A DNA stretch of 64,000 nucleotides, taken from NCBI RefSeq assembly GCF_003634705.1, contig NZ_RBWU01000001.1:1-64000 (forward strand). The letters are read 5' to 3'. Position 1 is the stretch's first letter; every line of letters begins with the position of its first letter. The DNA comes from Actinomadura pelletieri DSM 43383. GTDB taxonomy: Bacteria > Actinomycetota > Actinomycetes > Streptosporangiales > Streptosporangiaceae. This document shows positions 15,241 to 23,852 of this stretch, piece after piece. Under the pieces are notes generated by a model that was given only the letters and a program-made list of their open reading frames with translations, did not search any database and was not told the DNA's origin. Made by a program: the position numbers and the translations under genes.

Positions 15241-18204
15241 TCAGCGTTGACCCATTTGTGAGCTACCGCGGGGGTGGAGCAAACGCCACAGGAGTTGTTG
15301 GGTTTCCTCGCTCGGGTCGACTGCCAGATCCTCCAGGGAGGTCTCCAAGAGACGATAGGTACGTCGTACGGCATCAGACCGGCCGAGCTTGGCCTGCAAG
15401 GTCATGATGTGCTGGTAGATCTCTTCAGCGTAGCGGTCGAGCGATCGTGCGCGTTCGAGGACCGTAAGAGCTCGCTCGGGTTCGTGACGCTCGTAGAGGA
15501 TGGCCAGGTGGATCAAGGCTTCGACGGCTTGGCGCCGTAGCGTCTCCCGTTCGGGTTCGATCCATTCGTATGCCTGCTCGAAGGATGCCTCAGCGGCCAG
15601 GTGTCCCTGGTAGGTGTCGGCGGCCTCCTGCAACAACACTGCCTGGTCCTGGTCGCGTTCGGCCTGGGATGCCTCATGCAAGGCGGTGTGGAAACGCCAC
15701 AGGTCGACACTGATGAGCTCGGGATCGATGCCGTAGCGATCCGCGGTCCGGGCGATGAAGCTCTCATCGATTCGCCCGGTAGCGCGTTTGAGGGTCTGGC
15801 GGGTCTCGTGCAGCAGGGCGTGAAAGCGCATCACGGCAAGTTTGTGGTCGACGTCCGGCCATAGCGCCGCCACGATCGCGTCGCGACTGGCGCCTTCGGC
15901 GTGGACGGCCAGATGGGTCAACAGCTCCCGGCCCTTGCCACGAATACCGGTCTCCAGAATCTGGCCGTCAACTCTTACGGTCGGATGTCCTAGGACCTGC
16001 AAGTAGACGGGGCGGTCCCCGCGAGCCTGTGGCACTAGTGGCGCCGACCGCGTCATGGACACCGGGGAGCGCACGGCCGTCTTCGTCTGCGCCGCAGGCT
16101 GGGGTTCTGATTCGGGCTCTGGTGCGCCGTGCGCGCTGCGGATCAGTTCGATGACCTGGTCGGCATCCTGTTGCTCGATGTGGAAGAGGCGTAGCCCGTC
16201 CCAGATGTCGCTGCCAGCACCGGTCCAGGAGGTGACCTGTGCCGCGTCATCAAGATGCACTGTGGGGCCGACCGGGTGCTCGCCGAGAGTGATGATGGCG
16301 ATGTCGTAATCGGAGGCAGCCACAGTTACGGCTTCCAAGCGGCGCTGCTGCTCTGGGGCGGAGGTAGCCATCAGGACCAGTCGGGGCAGGGGCTCGGTCG
16401 GGTCGGCCTGACGGACCGCCGCTAGATCGTGGCTGTCGGGCGCGGTGTCGAGCAGGCGAGCACGGTGGATGCGCTCGGACGCCAGCAGCCGCAGTGCCGC
16501 ATTCAGGTCAGCGGTAACGCGCAAGGCTCGGGCGTATTGGGTGAGCTCGTCGACCTGGTCGGGGTTAAGTGCGAGCACCTGCGTGGCATCGCTGCGGGGG
16601 ATAATGATCTCTACATCGTGGTCACCCGCGTGCATCAGGAACGTGAGCAGCAGTGCTCGGGCGACCGCGATCCCGCCGGGCCCTTTCAGTCCGACGAGGA
16701 ATCCGCCGATCGGAACTGTGATCTCTTGGTGGTCACGTACTCCCAGGACGATCCGACCGCTGGATGGCAGCGGAAACAGGTGGAGTCGACTGGGCTCGTC
16801 GGGCGGCTGTTCAGGATCGGAACTATGCGCTTCGCGGCCGAGGTCGACGCGCCGTAGTCGGCGGATGGTCGGCGATGGTGGCGGTTCGTGGCGGGCCAGA
16901 TCGGGGCCGGTGGCGGGTGTGCGATGCCGGCGGCGCCGGTGCAGCCGGGTGACCACGAGCGCGGTGCCGACACCGGCTGCGAACGACAGGCCGACGATCG
17001 CGCCGGAGGGGAGGTCCACCGTGAATGGGTGATCTGTGGAGGCGGGTGGGCTCGTGGGAGATGAGTCTTGCGATGTGGCCGATTCCGACGGGATTCCAGA
17101 TGTTGTCGCCGTCTCCGACGGGGTGGGTGGTGGCGTCGGCTGGGAGGGGGCGGTCTGATTGGCCGGTGGTGAGGGTGGCGGGCTGCCTGAGTTACCGTCG
17201 CCCTGCTCGTGAGGTGGCCTGGCGGTCGGGCTGGCCGGTGGCGCGTGCCGGGTTTTGAGGGTGTAGGTGATCTCGACGCGGCGGTTGCGTGCTCGCCCGG
17301 ATGGGTCGTCGCTGCCGTCCGCGTGGGTCTCGACGGCGATCGGCGTGCGCTCGCCTTTGCCACTGACTTCGAACCGAAAGCCGTGGGCTGCCAGCTCACC
17401 GAGCGCCTCTCGGACGGTGCGAGCTCGTTGGATCGACAGGCGCTGGTTGTAGTCGGCGGGGCCGTGTGCGTCCGTGTGGCCGACGATGCTGATCGGCTGT
17501 GCCGGGTCGGCATCGGTTCCGATGTCGCGGGTTGTCCGAGCCAGAGCCTCCTTGACAGGCGTAGACAACTGGGCAGACCCGAACCCGAATCGCACCGTGA
17601 CTTGGTGTCTCTGCGGGCGGGTGGCCGACTGGCCAGGCGCCGCATCCCGGTTCAGGGACCCGACGCGGCTCGTGAGAGTGGAGGGCGAATCGTACTGGCC
17701 GCCCACCGCACTGTCGGAATCGGTGGTTGCTGAGGGGGACTGCGTGTATGGGGGCGGGGCCGCGGCAGCCACATTGTGAGGCACGGAGGGGAGCGTGCTT
17801 GCTCGGCTCACGGCAGCTGTCGTTCCGATGACGGCCACACCCAGCGTGGTGACCAGGAGCGCAGCCAGACGTTGAGGGCCATCCAGTCCTGGAATGTGCG
17901 GCGCGGGTCGGTCCCGCAGCCGGGCACCGGTCTCCAGCACCAGCAGTGCAATCCAGATCAGCCAAAAGCCCCAGGCGACGTAGGTGAGGAAGCCGAGAAA
18001 CAGCGTTCCGTCGTCGCGCCGGGACAAGGTAGAAAGGATCTCGTCCCAGTCGGGGATCCGCTCGGGGATCGGCGATCCGGCGAGCGCAACGAACAGGTAC
18101 GGCACGCCGACTGTGACCGCGCCTAGTACCAGGGCCGAGCCTATGCCCCGCAAGACTCTGCCGATGCGGCGGCGCCACCGACGTGGCGAGGGGGAGGAAA
18201 CCAT
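15241..18204 (-). CDS. Membrane OmpA-like/BTAD regulator fusion, 987 aa
   Basis: The domain order is three membrane segments (about residues 20-45, 68-92 and 110-131), a periplasm-type linker and an OmpA C-terminal-like peptidoglycan-binding domain at about 205-325 (ISIVGHTDAHGPADYNQR; later RARNRRVEITY). A Pro/Ser/Thr-rich stretch, a fourth membrane segment (about 400-422), a cytoplasmic region and a C-terminal winged helix plus TPR-type BTAD domain at about 720-985 follow. BTAD domains occur in transcriptional activators of the SARP/AfsR type. Membrane BTAD proteins beside Tad loci usually carry LysM instead of OmpA. It likely senses the cell wall and controls the nearby pilus operon, by inference. 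Confidence 0.8.
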   Translation of the reverse strand: MVSSPSPRRWRRRIGRVLRGIGSALVLGAVTVGVPYLFVALAGSPIPERIPDWDEILSTLSRRDDGTLFLGFLTYVAWGFWLIWIALLVLETGARLRDRPAPHIPGLDGPQRLAALLVTTLGVAVIGTTAAVSRASTLPSVPHNVAAAAPPPYTQSPSATTDSDSAVGGQYDSPSTLTSRVGSLNRDAAPGQSATRPQRHQVTVRFGFGSAQLSTPVKEALARTTRDIGTDADPAQPISIVGHTDAHGPADYNQRLSIQRARTVREALGELAAHGFRFEVSGKGERTPIAVETHADGSDDPSGRARNRRVEITYTLKTRHAPPASPTARPPHEQGDGNSGSPPPSPPANQTAPSQPTPPPTPSETATTSGIPSESATSQDSSPTSPPASTDHPFTVDLPSGAIVGLSFAAGVGTALVVTRLHRRRRHRTPATGPDLARHEPPPSPTIRRLRRVDLGREAHSSDPEQPPDEPSRLHLFPLPSSGRIVLGVRDHQEITVPIGGFLVGLKGPGGIAVARALLLTFLMHAGDHDVEIIIPRSDATQVLALNPDQVDELTQYARALRVTADLNAALRLLASERIHRARLLDTAPDSHDLAAVRQADPTEPLPRLVLMATSAPEQQRRLEAVTVAASDYDIAIITLGEHPVGPTVHLDDAAQVTSWTGAGSDIWDGLRLFHIEQQDADQVIELIRSAHGAPEPESEPQPAAQTKTAVRSPVSMTRSAPLVPQARGDRPVYLQVLGHPTVRVDGQILETGIRGKGRELLTHLAVHAEGASRDAIVAALWPDVDHKLAVMRFHALLHETRQTLKRATGRIDESFIARTADRYGIDPELISVDLWRFHTALHEASQAERDQDQAVLLQEAADTYQGHLAAEASFEQAYEWIEPERETLRRQAVEALIHLAILYERHEPERALTVLERARSLDRYAEEIYQHIMTLQAKLGRSDAVRRTYRLLETSLEDLAVDPSEETQQLLWRLLHPRGSSQMGQR

Positions 18205-18565
18205 GAAGATCCGTGTGCTGAAATTGACTCCTGTGCTTCGACGGTGGGGAGGTCGTCGTCCTTACTGAATTAGCACGTAACAGCAGCACACGGCAACGAT
18301 GGGGCGTTCGTACTGCTGAGGCTCGCCGACATTGAAGGATTGGAATTCAGCTGCGTTCGGTGAGTTCGCCGGCTTGCAGTGATCGGTTTGGGCACTGCAG
18401 GACGCGCAAACGAGCTGGGGAGACATGAATTCGTCGTCCGGAGGCGCCTGGAGACGGCCACGCCGGAGATCGCAAGAGGCCAGAACCAGTCAGGTCCCTC
18501 GCCGTGGCGACGGCTCGCTCCGCTGAGAGGTGGGCCCACACCGATGTACCGCCGCTGTCTCATCG
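18205..18565. other. Intergenic stretch upstream of the OmpA-BTAD gene
   Basis: This is 361 bases between the P450 stop and the OmpA-BTAD start, both genes being on the minus strand. It should hold the promoter for the BTAD gene. I found no strong hairpin, small gene or clear promoter motif. Confidence 0.35.
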
Positions 18566-19825
18566 CTACGACGCCGGCTGGTGAGTAACCGGTCCGATCA
18601 GTTGTACTGGTAGATTGATGAATCCTCGCAGATTACTGCCCCGCTCGCGGTGCGGTTGTCCGCTGAGCTCGATTGTTGGATAACGGCGTAGCATGCGGCG
18701 AAAGAACTCGGTCGCTTCTAGCCGAGCAAGGTGGGCTCCGAGGCAGTAGTGGATACCACTCCCGAAGGACAATGGCGGAGCTTGGGTGCGGTTGATGTTG
18801 AAGTGGTCAGGGTCGGTGAATTGCGCCGGGTCGCGGTTGGCTGCAGCGAGAAGGGCGATGACGAATTGCCCGGGTACCAGCTCGATGTCAGCTAGCGTGC
18901 ATGGCTGAAGGACGGTGCGCGGGTTGAGGTGGGCGGGCGGCTCAAAGCGCAGGATCTCCTCGATCGCGCGGGGTATCAGGTCGGGGTTCGAACGAAGTAG
19001 ATCGAGTTGATCAGGATGGGTGAGCAGGGTATGCAGGCCGTTGCCGAGCAGCTTGGCGGTGGTCTCCAGCCCGGCTCCAAGAAGCAAGATCGCGGTGGCG
19101 ATCATCTCGGTGTCGGTCAAAGCTTCGTCATCTCGGGCAACCGCCAACCGGGTGAGCAGGTCACCTTTGTGGTGGCGGCGTTTGTGGGTGAGCAGGCGGG
19201 TGAAGTAGTCGGCCAGTTCGGCTTCCGCCTCGGCGGCCCTGCCAAGAATGGTGGGATCGGTGAAGGGCTCGAAGACTTTCATGGCTTGGGGCACCAAGGT
19301 GGCGAGCCGTGGCCGGTCGGCGGAGGGTACGCCGAGCAGTTCGCCGATCACTTGGGTGGGGAGTGGGAAGGCGACGGTGCTGATGAAGTCTCCGCCGGGC
19401 TGTTGGGCTAGTTGGTTCAGGAGTTGGTCGCTGTGCCTGCCGATCGTTGCCGTCAGGGCCCCGACGTGGCGATGTGTGAAGGCGGAGCTGACCAGTCGGC
19501 GTAGCCGGGTGTGGTGCGGTGGATTGGCGAACACCATGGTGTGCCGCCAGCGGCTCATAACCGCTTCGGCCTCATCCTGCGGTAGGTACTTGAGGTGGGC
19601 AACGCTCTCGTCGCCTCGTCCGAGGGCTCGGTGGCGTAGGGCGGCTTCGACGTCGCTGTAGCGGGATAGAACCATCCAGTCCGAGCCGGTGCGAAGGATG
19701 GGTGCCTGGTCTCTTAGTTGCCGGTATAGGACGAACGGATCCACCTCGGGATCACCGGCCAGGATCTGACGTAGCAGGCGCGTGGGCTCACCGGACGTTG
19801 TGGGCGAGGCATGAGGTTCTTCCAC
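18566..19825 (-). CDS. Cytochrome P450
   Basis: All P450 landmarks are present: the I-helix LLLGAGLETT, the K-helix EEILR, and the heme ligand loop FGSGIHYCLG at residues 354-363 with Cys361. This is a soluble bacterial class monooxygenase needing separate ferredoxin partners, none of which are encoded here. GTG at 19825 has GGAAAG five bases upstream. The longer TTG start at 19849 has no ribosome site. Length (419 aa) is normal. It lies downstream of a small unknown gene and an XRE regulator, all minus strand. The substrate cannot be inferred. Confidence 0.9.
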   Translation of the reverse strand: MEEPHASPTTSGEPTRLLRQILAGDPEVDPFVLYRQLRDQAPILRTGSDWMVLSRYSDVEAALRHRALGRGDESVAHLKYLPQDEAEAVMSRWRHTMVFANPPHHTRLRRLVSSAFTHRHVGALTATIGRHSDQLLNQLAQQPGGDFISTVAFPLPTQVIGELLGVPSADRPRLATLVPQAMKVFEPFTDPTILGRAAEAEAELADYFTRLLTHKRRHHKGDLLTRLAVARDDEALTDTEMIATAILLLGAGLETTAKLLGNGLHTLLTHPDQLDLLRSNPDLIPRAIEEILRFEPPAHLNPRTVLQPCTLADIELVPGQFVIALLAAANRDPAQFTDPDHFNINRTQAPPLSFGSGIHYCLGAHLARLEATEFFRRMLRRYPTIELSGQPHRERGSNLRGFINLPVQLIGPVTHQPAS

Positions 19826-19884
19826 GGTGCTTTCCGATCGCGTCGGCAAGTCGGAGGGACTGTGCGCTGCGCGTGCTCGTGTAG

Positions 19885-20301
19885 TTATGAGTCAGAGCGG
19901 GGGGCAATCACTGGAAGGCGACGCGCATAACGGTTCTGCTCAGCGTTGATGTCGGCTAAAGCTTCGGCCATGTCTTGAGTGATCAAATCCTCGCGGACGA
20001 AGACAGTGTGCACGCTGCCCTGGAGATCGAGCACGGCTGGCTGTAGCGGGGCGGGCATCTGTTCTGGTGGGAGCCGGTGCATCCTGATTTCGGGTCTCGG
20101 CTCGGTCGGGGTGGTAAGCGAGATAGTTGTTTGGGTATAGCGGTTGGCTAACGCCTCGAACTCGCGGGCGAGTTCCTCAGAGATCTTGTCTGCGCGGCAG
20201 TAGTAGATCCAGCCTGCAAGAGTCCTGTGAACTAAGACAGGACCAAGCCTTTCGTCCATTTCCTCCGGACCTAGCCTGACGAATCGCGACGGGATGCTCA
20301 T
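19885..20301 (-). CDS. Hypothetical protein upstream of the P450, 138 aa
   Basis: ATG follows AGGGGG. The protein has an N-terminal strand region (LGPVLVHRTLAGWIYYCRA), a helical part, and a C-terminal helix (EDLITQDMAEALADINAEQ). No family is recognised. It is 59 bases upstream of the P450 start and is probably co-transcribed with it. A role as a P450 partner or immunity-like factor is possible but unsupported. Confidence 0.6.
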   Translation of the reverse strand: MSIPSRFVRLGPEEMDERLGPVLVHRTLAGWIYYCRADKISEELAREFEALANRYTQTTISLTTPTEPRPEIRMHRLPPEQMPAPLQPAVLDLQGSVHTVFVREDLITQDMAEALADINAEQNRYARRLPVIAPRSDS

Positions 20302-20402
20302 TTCATCCCCCTACAGCTTAGAGAGTTCCCGATTTCTATCGATCAGAATCACGGACAGTCAATGCACATCCCCTCTGCCACATGGGTTCGATCGTAACCC
20401 CC

Positions 20403-20846
20403 TCAACTCGAAGGCGCCCCAGTGTCCGCGTCATCTGGGGGTTCGCTCAGGCGCCGGGTTTGGCGGCGGACGAACTCCTCGGCCATTCGGCGGAGCATGC
20501 GCTTGTCCTCATCTGGCAGGTCTCTCGCCAGACGGAACAAGATCCATTCATCTGAGCCGAGCCTGATTTCGCTGATCTCATACTCCAGCCACTGACGTGC
20601 GGCCAGAGTTTTCACCAGTTCTTCGGGGACCTCCATGGCGGCGGCCAGGGCGCGCATCTGCCATGGCTCAGGAGCTTTGGCCACCTGCCCCGCCGCCAGC
20701 TTGCTGATCCACTGGAACCCGAGCGTCTGTCCGCTCTGCGGGTCGGTCGCACGTACAGCCATGCGTCGATAGCTGAGTCCAGAAGCGTTGTGATCGCGGA
20801 CGAACTCGCTGAGCGCCAGTTGCCGCGGTTCGGGTGTCGTTGCCAT
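20403..20846 (-). CDS. XRE-type HTH regulator, 147 aa
   Basis: The N-terminal half has a helix-turn-helix of the lambda-repressor type: LSYRRMAVRA...QWISKLAAGQV...WQMRALAAAMEVPEELV, about residues 25-85. The C-terminal half is a helical, charged region. GGAGAGG precedes the ATG. The gene is divergent from the lipoprotein/Tad operon across a 99-base region containing three CGACAG copies, which are its likely operator sites. It may also be first in the minus-strand unit leading to the P450. Confidence 0.75.
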   Translation of the reverse strand: MATTPEPRQLALSEFVRDHNASGLSYRRMAVRATDPQSGQTLGFQWISKLAAGQVAKAPEPWQMRALAAAMEVPEELVKTLAARQWLEYEISEIRLGSDEWILFRLARDLPDEDKRMLRRMAEEFVRRQTRRLSEPPDDADTGAPSS

Positions 20847-20887
20847 GCGCCTCTCCTCACCCGCCCGTCCCTCTTTACAACCCTACC

Positions 20888-20933
20888 CGACAGTGTCTTA
20901 CTATCTCGACAGATCGTCCTAGTTTCGCGACAG
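20888..20933. promoter_or_regulatory. Three CGACAG repeats in a divergent promoter
   Basis: CGACAG occurs at 20888-20893, 20907-20912 and 20928-20933, spaced 19 and 21 bases (about two helical turns). The repeats lie between the XRE regulator and the lipoprotein that heads the pilus region. Same-face spacing and position suggest a regulator binding array. Confidence 0.45.
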
Positions 20934-20945
20934 AGGGCGGAGATC

Positions 20946-21521
20946 ATGAGGCGACACTACGGTCCGGCTGATACAGCGCGGAGCCCTAACATCTCGCCTG
21001 CTCACACACCCTCCCTTCATCAAACACTCCTGTTCGCCGCGCTGCTGATCAGTGCATGCGGCGGCAACGATGACCCAGTGTCACTCCCCTCCAGCCGGGC
21101 ACCCAGCCCACCAGCGGCATCGACGACGGTCCAGGACGCGGTTAAACACAGCTACAGCCAGTACTGGGTGGTACTCCCCCAGGCTGAACAGTCCGCCCGC
21201 CCACAGCATCGCCGTGAGCTCCTCGGGCAATACGCAGCGCAGCCGCTCCTCGACGACGTACTCGGCAATATCGAAGAGCTCCACGCCAAGAACCTGACCT
21301 CCATCGGGCACATCGTTGTTCGCATCGAAAAGGTGCAGGTCAAAGGGAGCCAGGCGACGGTGTGGGATTGCCAGGACAGCACGAATGCGCAGCTGAAGAA
21401 CTCCCGCACAGGGAAGATCACCAGTCGCGGGACACCAAACGATCATCTACGAGCAACACTTGCGCGAGGATCTGATCGGCAATGGCGTATCACTCGCATC
21501 TCTCCACTAGGACGCTGCTAG
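20946..21521 (+). CDS. Predicted lipoprotein, 191 aa
   Basis: ATG at 20946 gives a signal peptide with a hydrophobic core (LLFAALLIS) and the lipobox ISACGG at about residues 35-40, so the mature protein should be lipid-anchored at its Cys. The upstream in-frame ORF overlaps the divergent promoter and is rejected. After a Ser/Pro linker, a domain follows with HSYSQYWVVLPQAE and VVRIEKVQVKGSQATVWDCQD, resembling secreted NTF2/SnoaL-like folds. Its last 40 bases overlap the start of the next gene. Confidence 0.7.
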   Translation: MRRHYGPADTARSPNISPAHTPSLHQTLLFAALLISACGGNDDPVSLPSSRAPSPPAASTTVQDAVKHSYSQYWVVLPQAEQSARPQHRRELLGQYAAQPLLDDVLGNIEELHAKNLTSIGHIVVRIEKVQVKGSQATVWDCQDSTNAQLKNSRTGKITSRGTPNDHLRATLARGSDRQWRITRISPLGRC

Positions 21522-22339
21522 GGCGTCCGCTATCGATAACGGCGACGGGCCTGGCTGTCGCGATGACCTGCGCCGTAGCACCCGCGGGTGTCGCAATGGC
21601 GCGACAAGACCCGATTCCGCCAGAGCCTTACCCGTGGGGCTATGGCTACGGCGCCGAGAAGCCCGGCCACGGCGGCAACTCCGGCGGTGGCGAGGGCGGG
21701 AACAGAGCACCAGACCCACCCGCGGGCGGAGACGAGGGTGATGGCGCCGCTGGCCCCGTAACCATTTGTGGTGCGTGGCGGTACGGAACCGACGTGTGCG
21801 GTCCCTTCACCTTCCCTGGAGAAGCTCCTGCGGGCAACGCGCCGGCTCCGACCGTGTCGCCTGTGCAGTTGGCCCAGCAAGCGTGGGGGCGGCTTCCGAT
21901 CCCCAAACCCGAAGTTCGGACCGCGCCGCCGCGTGGGTCGGAGGGACTGGTGGGACTACCGCAGTGGTTCTGGGTGACCAACTGGACCAGCCACGCCGAT
22001 CGAGTGTCGGCCGGCGGTGTCTGGGCCCAGGTCACAGCACGACCGACCAGCTTGGTGATCAATCCGGGGTCGGGGTTGCCATCGGTGAGCTGTAGCGGCG
22101 CTGGCCGGGCCTACGACCGCAGGCTCCCCGCACACGCGCAGCGGTCGGAGTGCTCCTACACCTATCAGCGTTCGTCGGCGGGTCTGCCGGGGTCGGCGTA
22201 TCGGGTGACGGTGACCGTGACGTGGGGTGGGACCTGGGTCGGTTCCGGAGGGGCCGGGGGTGCGCTACCGGCCTTGTCGCGGTCGGCAACGTTCTCGCTG
22301 CGAGTCGCCGAGGGCCAAGCGGTGACGGGAGGTCGATGA
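21482..22339 (+). CDS. Secreted Gly/Pro-rich protein of the Tad locus, 285 aa
   Basis: An N-terminal signal peptide (ITATGLAVAMTCAVAPAG, cleavage near residue 40) is followed by a Gly-rich region and a beta-rich C-terminal domain with aromatic and Cys residues (CSGAGRAYD; RSECSYTYQRS). Proteins of this type sit just before the SAF/CpaB gene in actinomycete Tad loci and are sometimes labelled ATP/GTP-binding, although no nucleotide motif is present. It overlaps the lipoprotein end and the next gene start. Confidence 0.65.
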   Translation: MAYHSHLSTRTLLGRPLSITATGLAVAMTCAVAPAGVAMARQDPIPPEPYPWGYGYGAEKPGHGGNSGGGEGGNRAPDPPAGGDEGDGAAGPVTICGAWRYGTDVCGPFTFPGEAPAGNAPAPTVSPVQLAQQAWGRLPIPKPEVRTAPPRGSEGLVGLPQWFWVTNWTSHADRVSAGGVWAQVTARPTSLVINPGSGLPSVSCSGAGRAYDRRLPAHAQRSECSYTYQRSSAGLPGSAYRVTVTVTWGGTWVGSGGAGGALPALSRSATFSLRVAEGQAVTGGR

Positions 22340-23046
22340 TGGCGCGCAAAGCCCCATACGTCCAGGAGTACACCCCTGCACCCAGCTCCGATGGCCATCA
22401 ATCGCGCGGCCGAGATTCGCTGCCTACTCTCCCGCGGCAGCGGCGCCGCCGGATGGTCGTCATCGGCATGCTGCTGGTTCTGGCCGGGGCGCTGTCGGCT
22501 GCCTACCTCTACACCGGGATCGGTGATCGCACAGCGGTCGTGATGGTCGCCCGCGATGTGTCCGTCGGCTCCCAGATCACCGTGTCGGACGTAGCGACCA
22601 CGCAGGTGGACGCTGGCCAAGGCGTGTCGCTCATACCCGGGCGGCAACTCCAGCAAGTCGTGGGGCGGGTCGCAGCTGTGGATCTGCACAAGGGCACGCT
22701 GCTGGCGCCCTCGCAGGTGACCACTGAGTTGAGTCCACGACCAGGTCAGCAAGTGGTCCCGGTCGCGCTCAAGGCCAGTCAGCTCCCAGCCCGCGGGCTG
22801 GCGCCAGGTGACCAGGTCCTAGTGATCGCCGCCCCTGGCCAACAAGGACAAGACCCCGCAGCACCTGGGACCAGAGATCAGCTGACGCAGGATACGGCGG
22901 CGACTGTTGATCGGGTCAGTGCCCCTGATGCCGAAGGCAGCGTGCGGGTCGACCTCGTGGTCGACGCCCGGGTGGGCCCGGCGATTGCCAAGCAGGCGTC
23001 CACTGGGCGGCTGGCGGTAGTGGTGACCTCACGGAGGCCACAGTGA
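22339..23046 (+). CDS. SAF/CpaB-like pilus assembly protein
   Basis: ATG at 22339 has GGGAGG six bases upstream. After a basic cytoplasmic tail comes one membrane helix (MVVIGMLLVLAGALSAAYLY, about residues 35-55). A SAF domain follows, beginning VVMVARDVSVGSQITVSDV and ending LVVDARVGPAIAKQASTG. In Tad systems CpaB/RcpC binds the cell-wall side of the pilus machine. Length (235 aa) fits the short Gram-positive form. It is the first of nine overlapping or closely spaced pilus genes. Confidence 0.8.
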   Translation: MARKAPYVQEYTPAPSSDGHQSRGRDSLPTLPRQRRRRMVVIGMLLVLAGALSAAYLYTGIGDRTAVVMVARDVSVGSQITVSDVATTQVDAGQGVSLIPGRQLQQVVGRVAAVDLHKGTLLAPSQVTTELSPRPGQQVVPVALKASQLPARGLAPGDQVLVIAAPGQQGQDPAAPGTRDQLTQDTAATVDRVSAPDAEGSVRVDLVVDARVGPAIAKQASTGRLAVVVTSRRPQ

Positions 23047-23852
23047 GCATGATCGCCTTCACCAGCCCCGGAGACGCCCCCGGCACCACCACCACGACTT
23101 TTGCGATGGCGCTGACCTGGCCGAGCCGGGTGCTACTGGCCGAGTGCTCCCCGGCAGGCGGACAGATTCTGCGCGGCTACTTCCAGTGCCATACACCGCC
23201 GGTGGGCGGGCTGTGGGATCTGGCGCTGGCCGCCGTGCGCGGCTCGGACGCCGCCAGGACCGCGCTGTGGGAGCAGACCATCGCCTTGGACGACGAACGC
23301 CAGCATCTACTACTTCCCGGTTTGGTCGACCCTTTCCTGGCAACCGAGTTCTCGGCGGCCACCTGGGACAATCTGGCGGCCACATTCTCGGCGCTGCCGT
23401 TCACCGTGCTCGCTGACACCGGGCCCATCAGCCCGGAGCAGCCCTTCGCGTTGTTGCGCGCCGCCGAGCTGGTAACCGTTGTAATGCGGCCGACGCTGGC
23501 TCAGGTCGCTGCGGCACGCCCGCGGATTGCCCGGCTCCGTCAAGCCCTGGGCCCGACCGTGCCGTTGGCGTTGTGCCTGATTGGGGGGCGCCCCTACACC
23601 GTGCGCGACCTTCGCGCCGAACTCGGCGAGTTCGCGGTGACGGCCACGCTGCCGATCGACGAAAAGGCCGCCAGCGTGCTGTCGCGGGGCGGCGGCAGCG
23701 ATCGGGCCCGCCGGCGAATTGAAGTCAGTCCGCTCATGCGCGCCGCCCGCACCGCCGCAAACCAAGCGTTGAGCTTCACGACCGCACAACGCATGGCCTT
23801 GACCGGACCGAGTTCCGGACGGGCCCCAGCGGTGGGAGAGGGACGGCAATGA
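23043..23852 (+). CDS. TadZ-like ParA-fold protein
   Basis: The protein opens with a degenerate P-loop, FTSPGDAPGTTTTTF, followed by RVLLAECSPAGG and FTVLADTGPISPE, the strand order of ParA/MinD-like TadZ/CpaE. TadZ places the pilus machine at a pole. The signature lysine of Walker A is missing, as in other actinomycete members, so ATPase activity is doubtful. GTG overlaps the previous stop and the end overlaps CpaF. Confidence 0.75.
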   Translation: MSMIAFTSPGDAPGTTTTTFAMALTWPSRVLLAECSPAGGQILRGYFQCHTPPVGGLWDLALAAVRGSDAARTALWEQTIALDDERQHLLLPGLVDPFLATEFSAATWDNLAATFSALPFTVLADTGPISPEQPFALLRAAELVTVVMRPTLAQVAAARPRIARLRQALGPTVPLALCLIGGRPYTVRDLRAELGEFAVTATLPIDEKAASVLSRGGGSDRARRRIEVSPLMRAARTAANQALSFTTAQRMALTGPSSGRAPAVGEGRQ

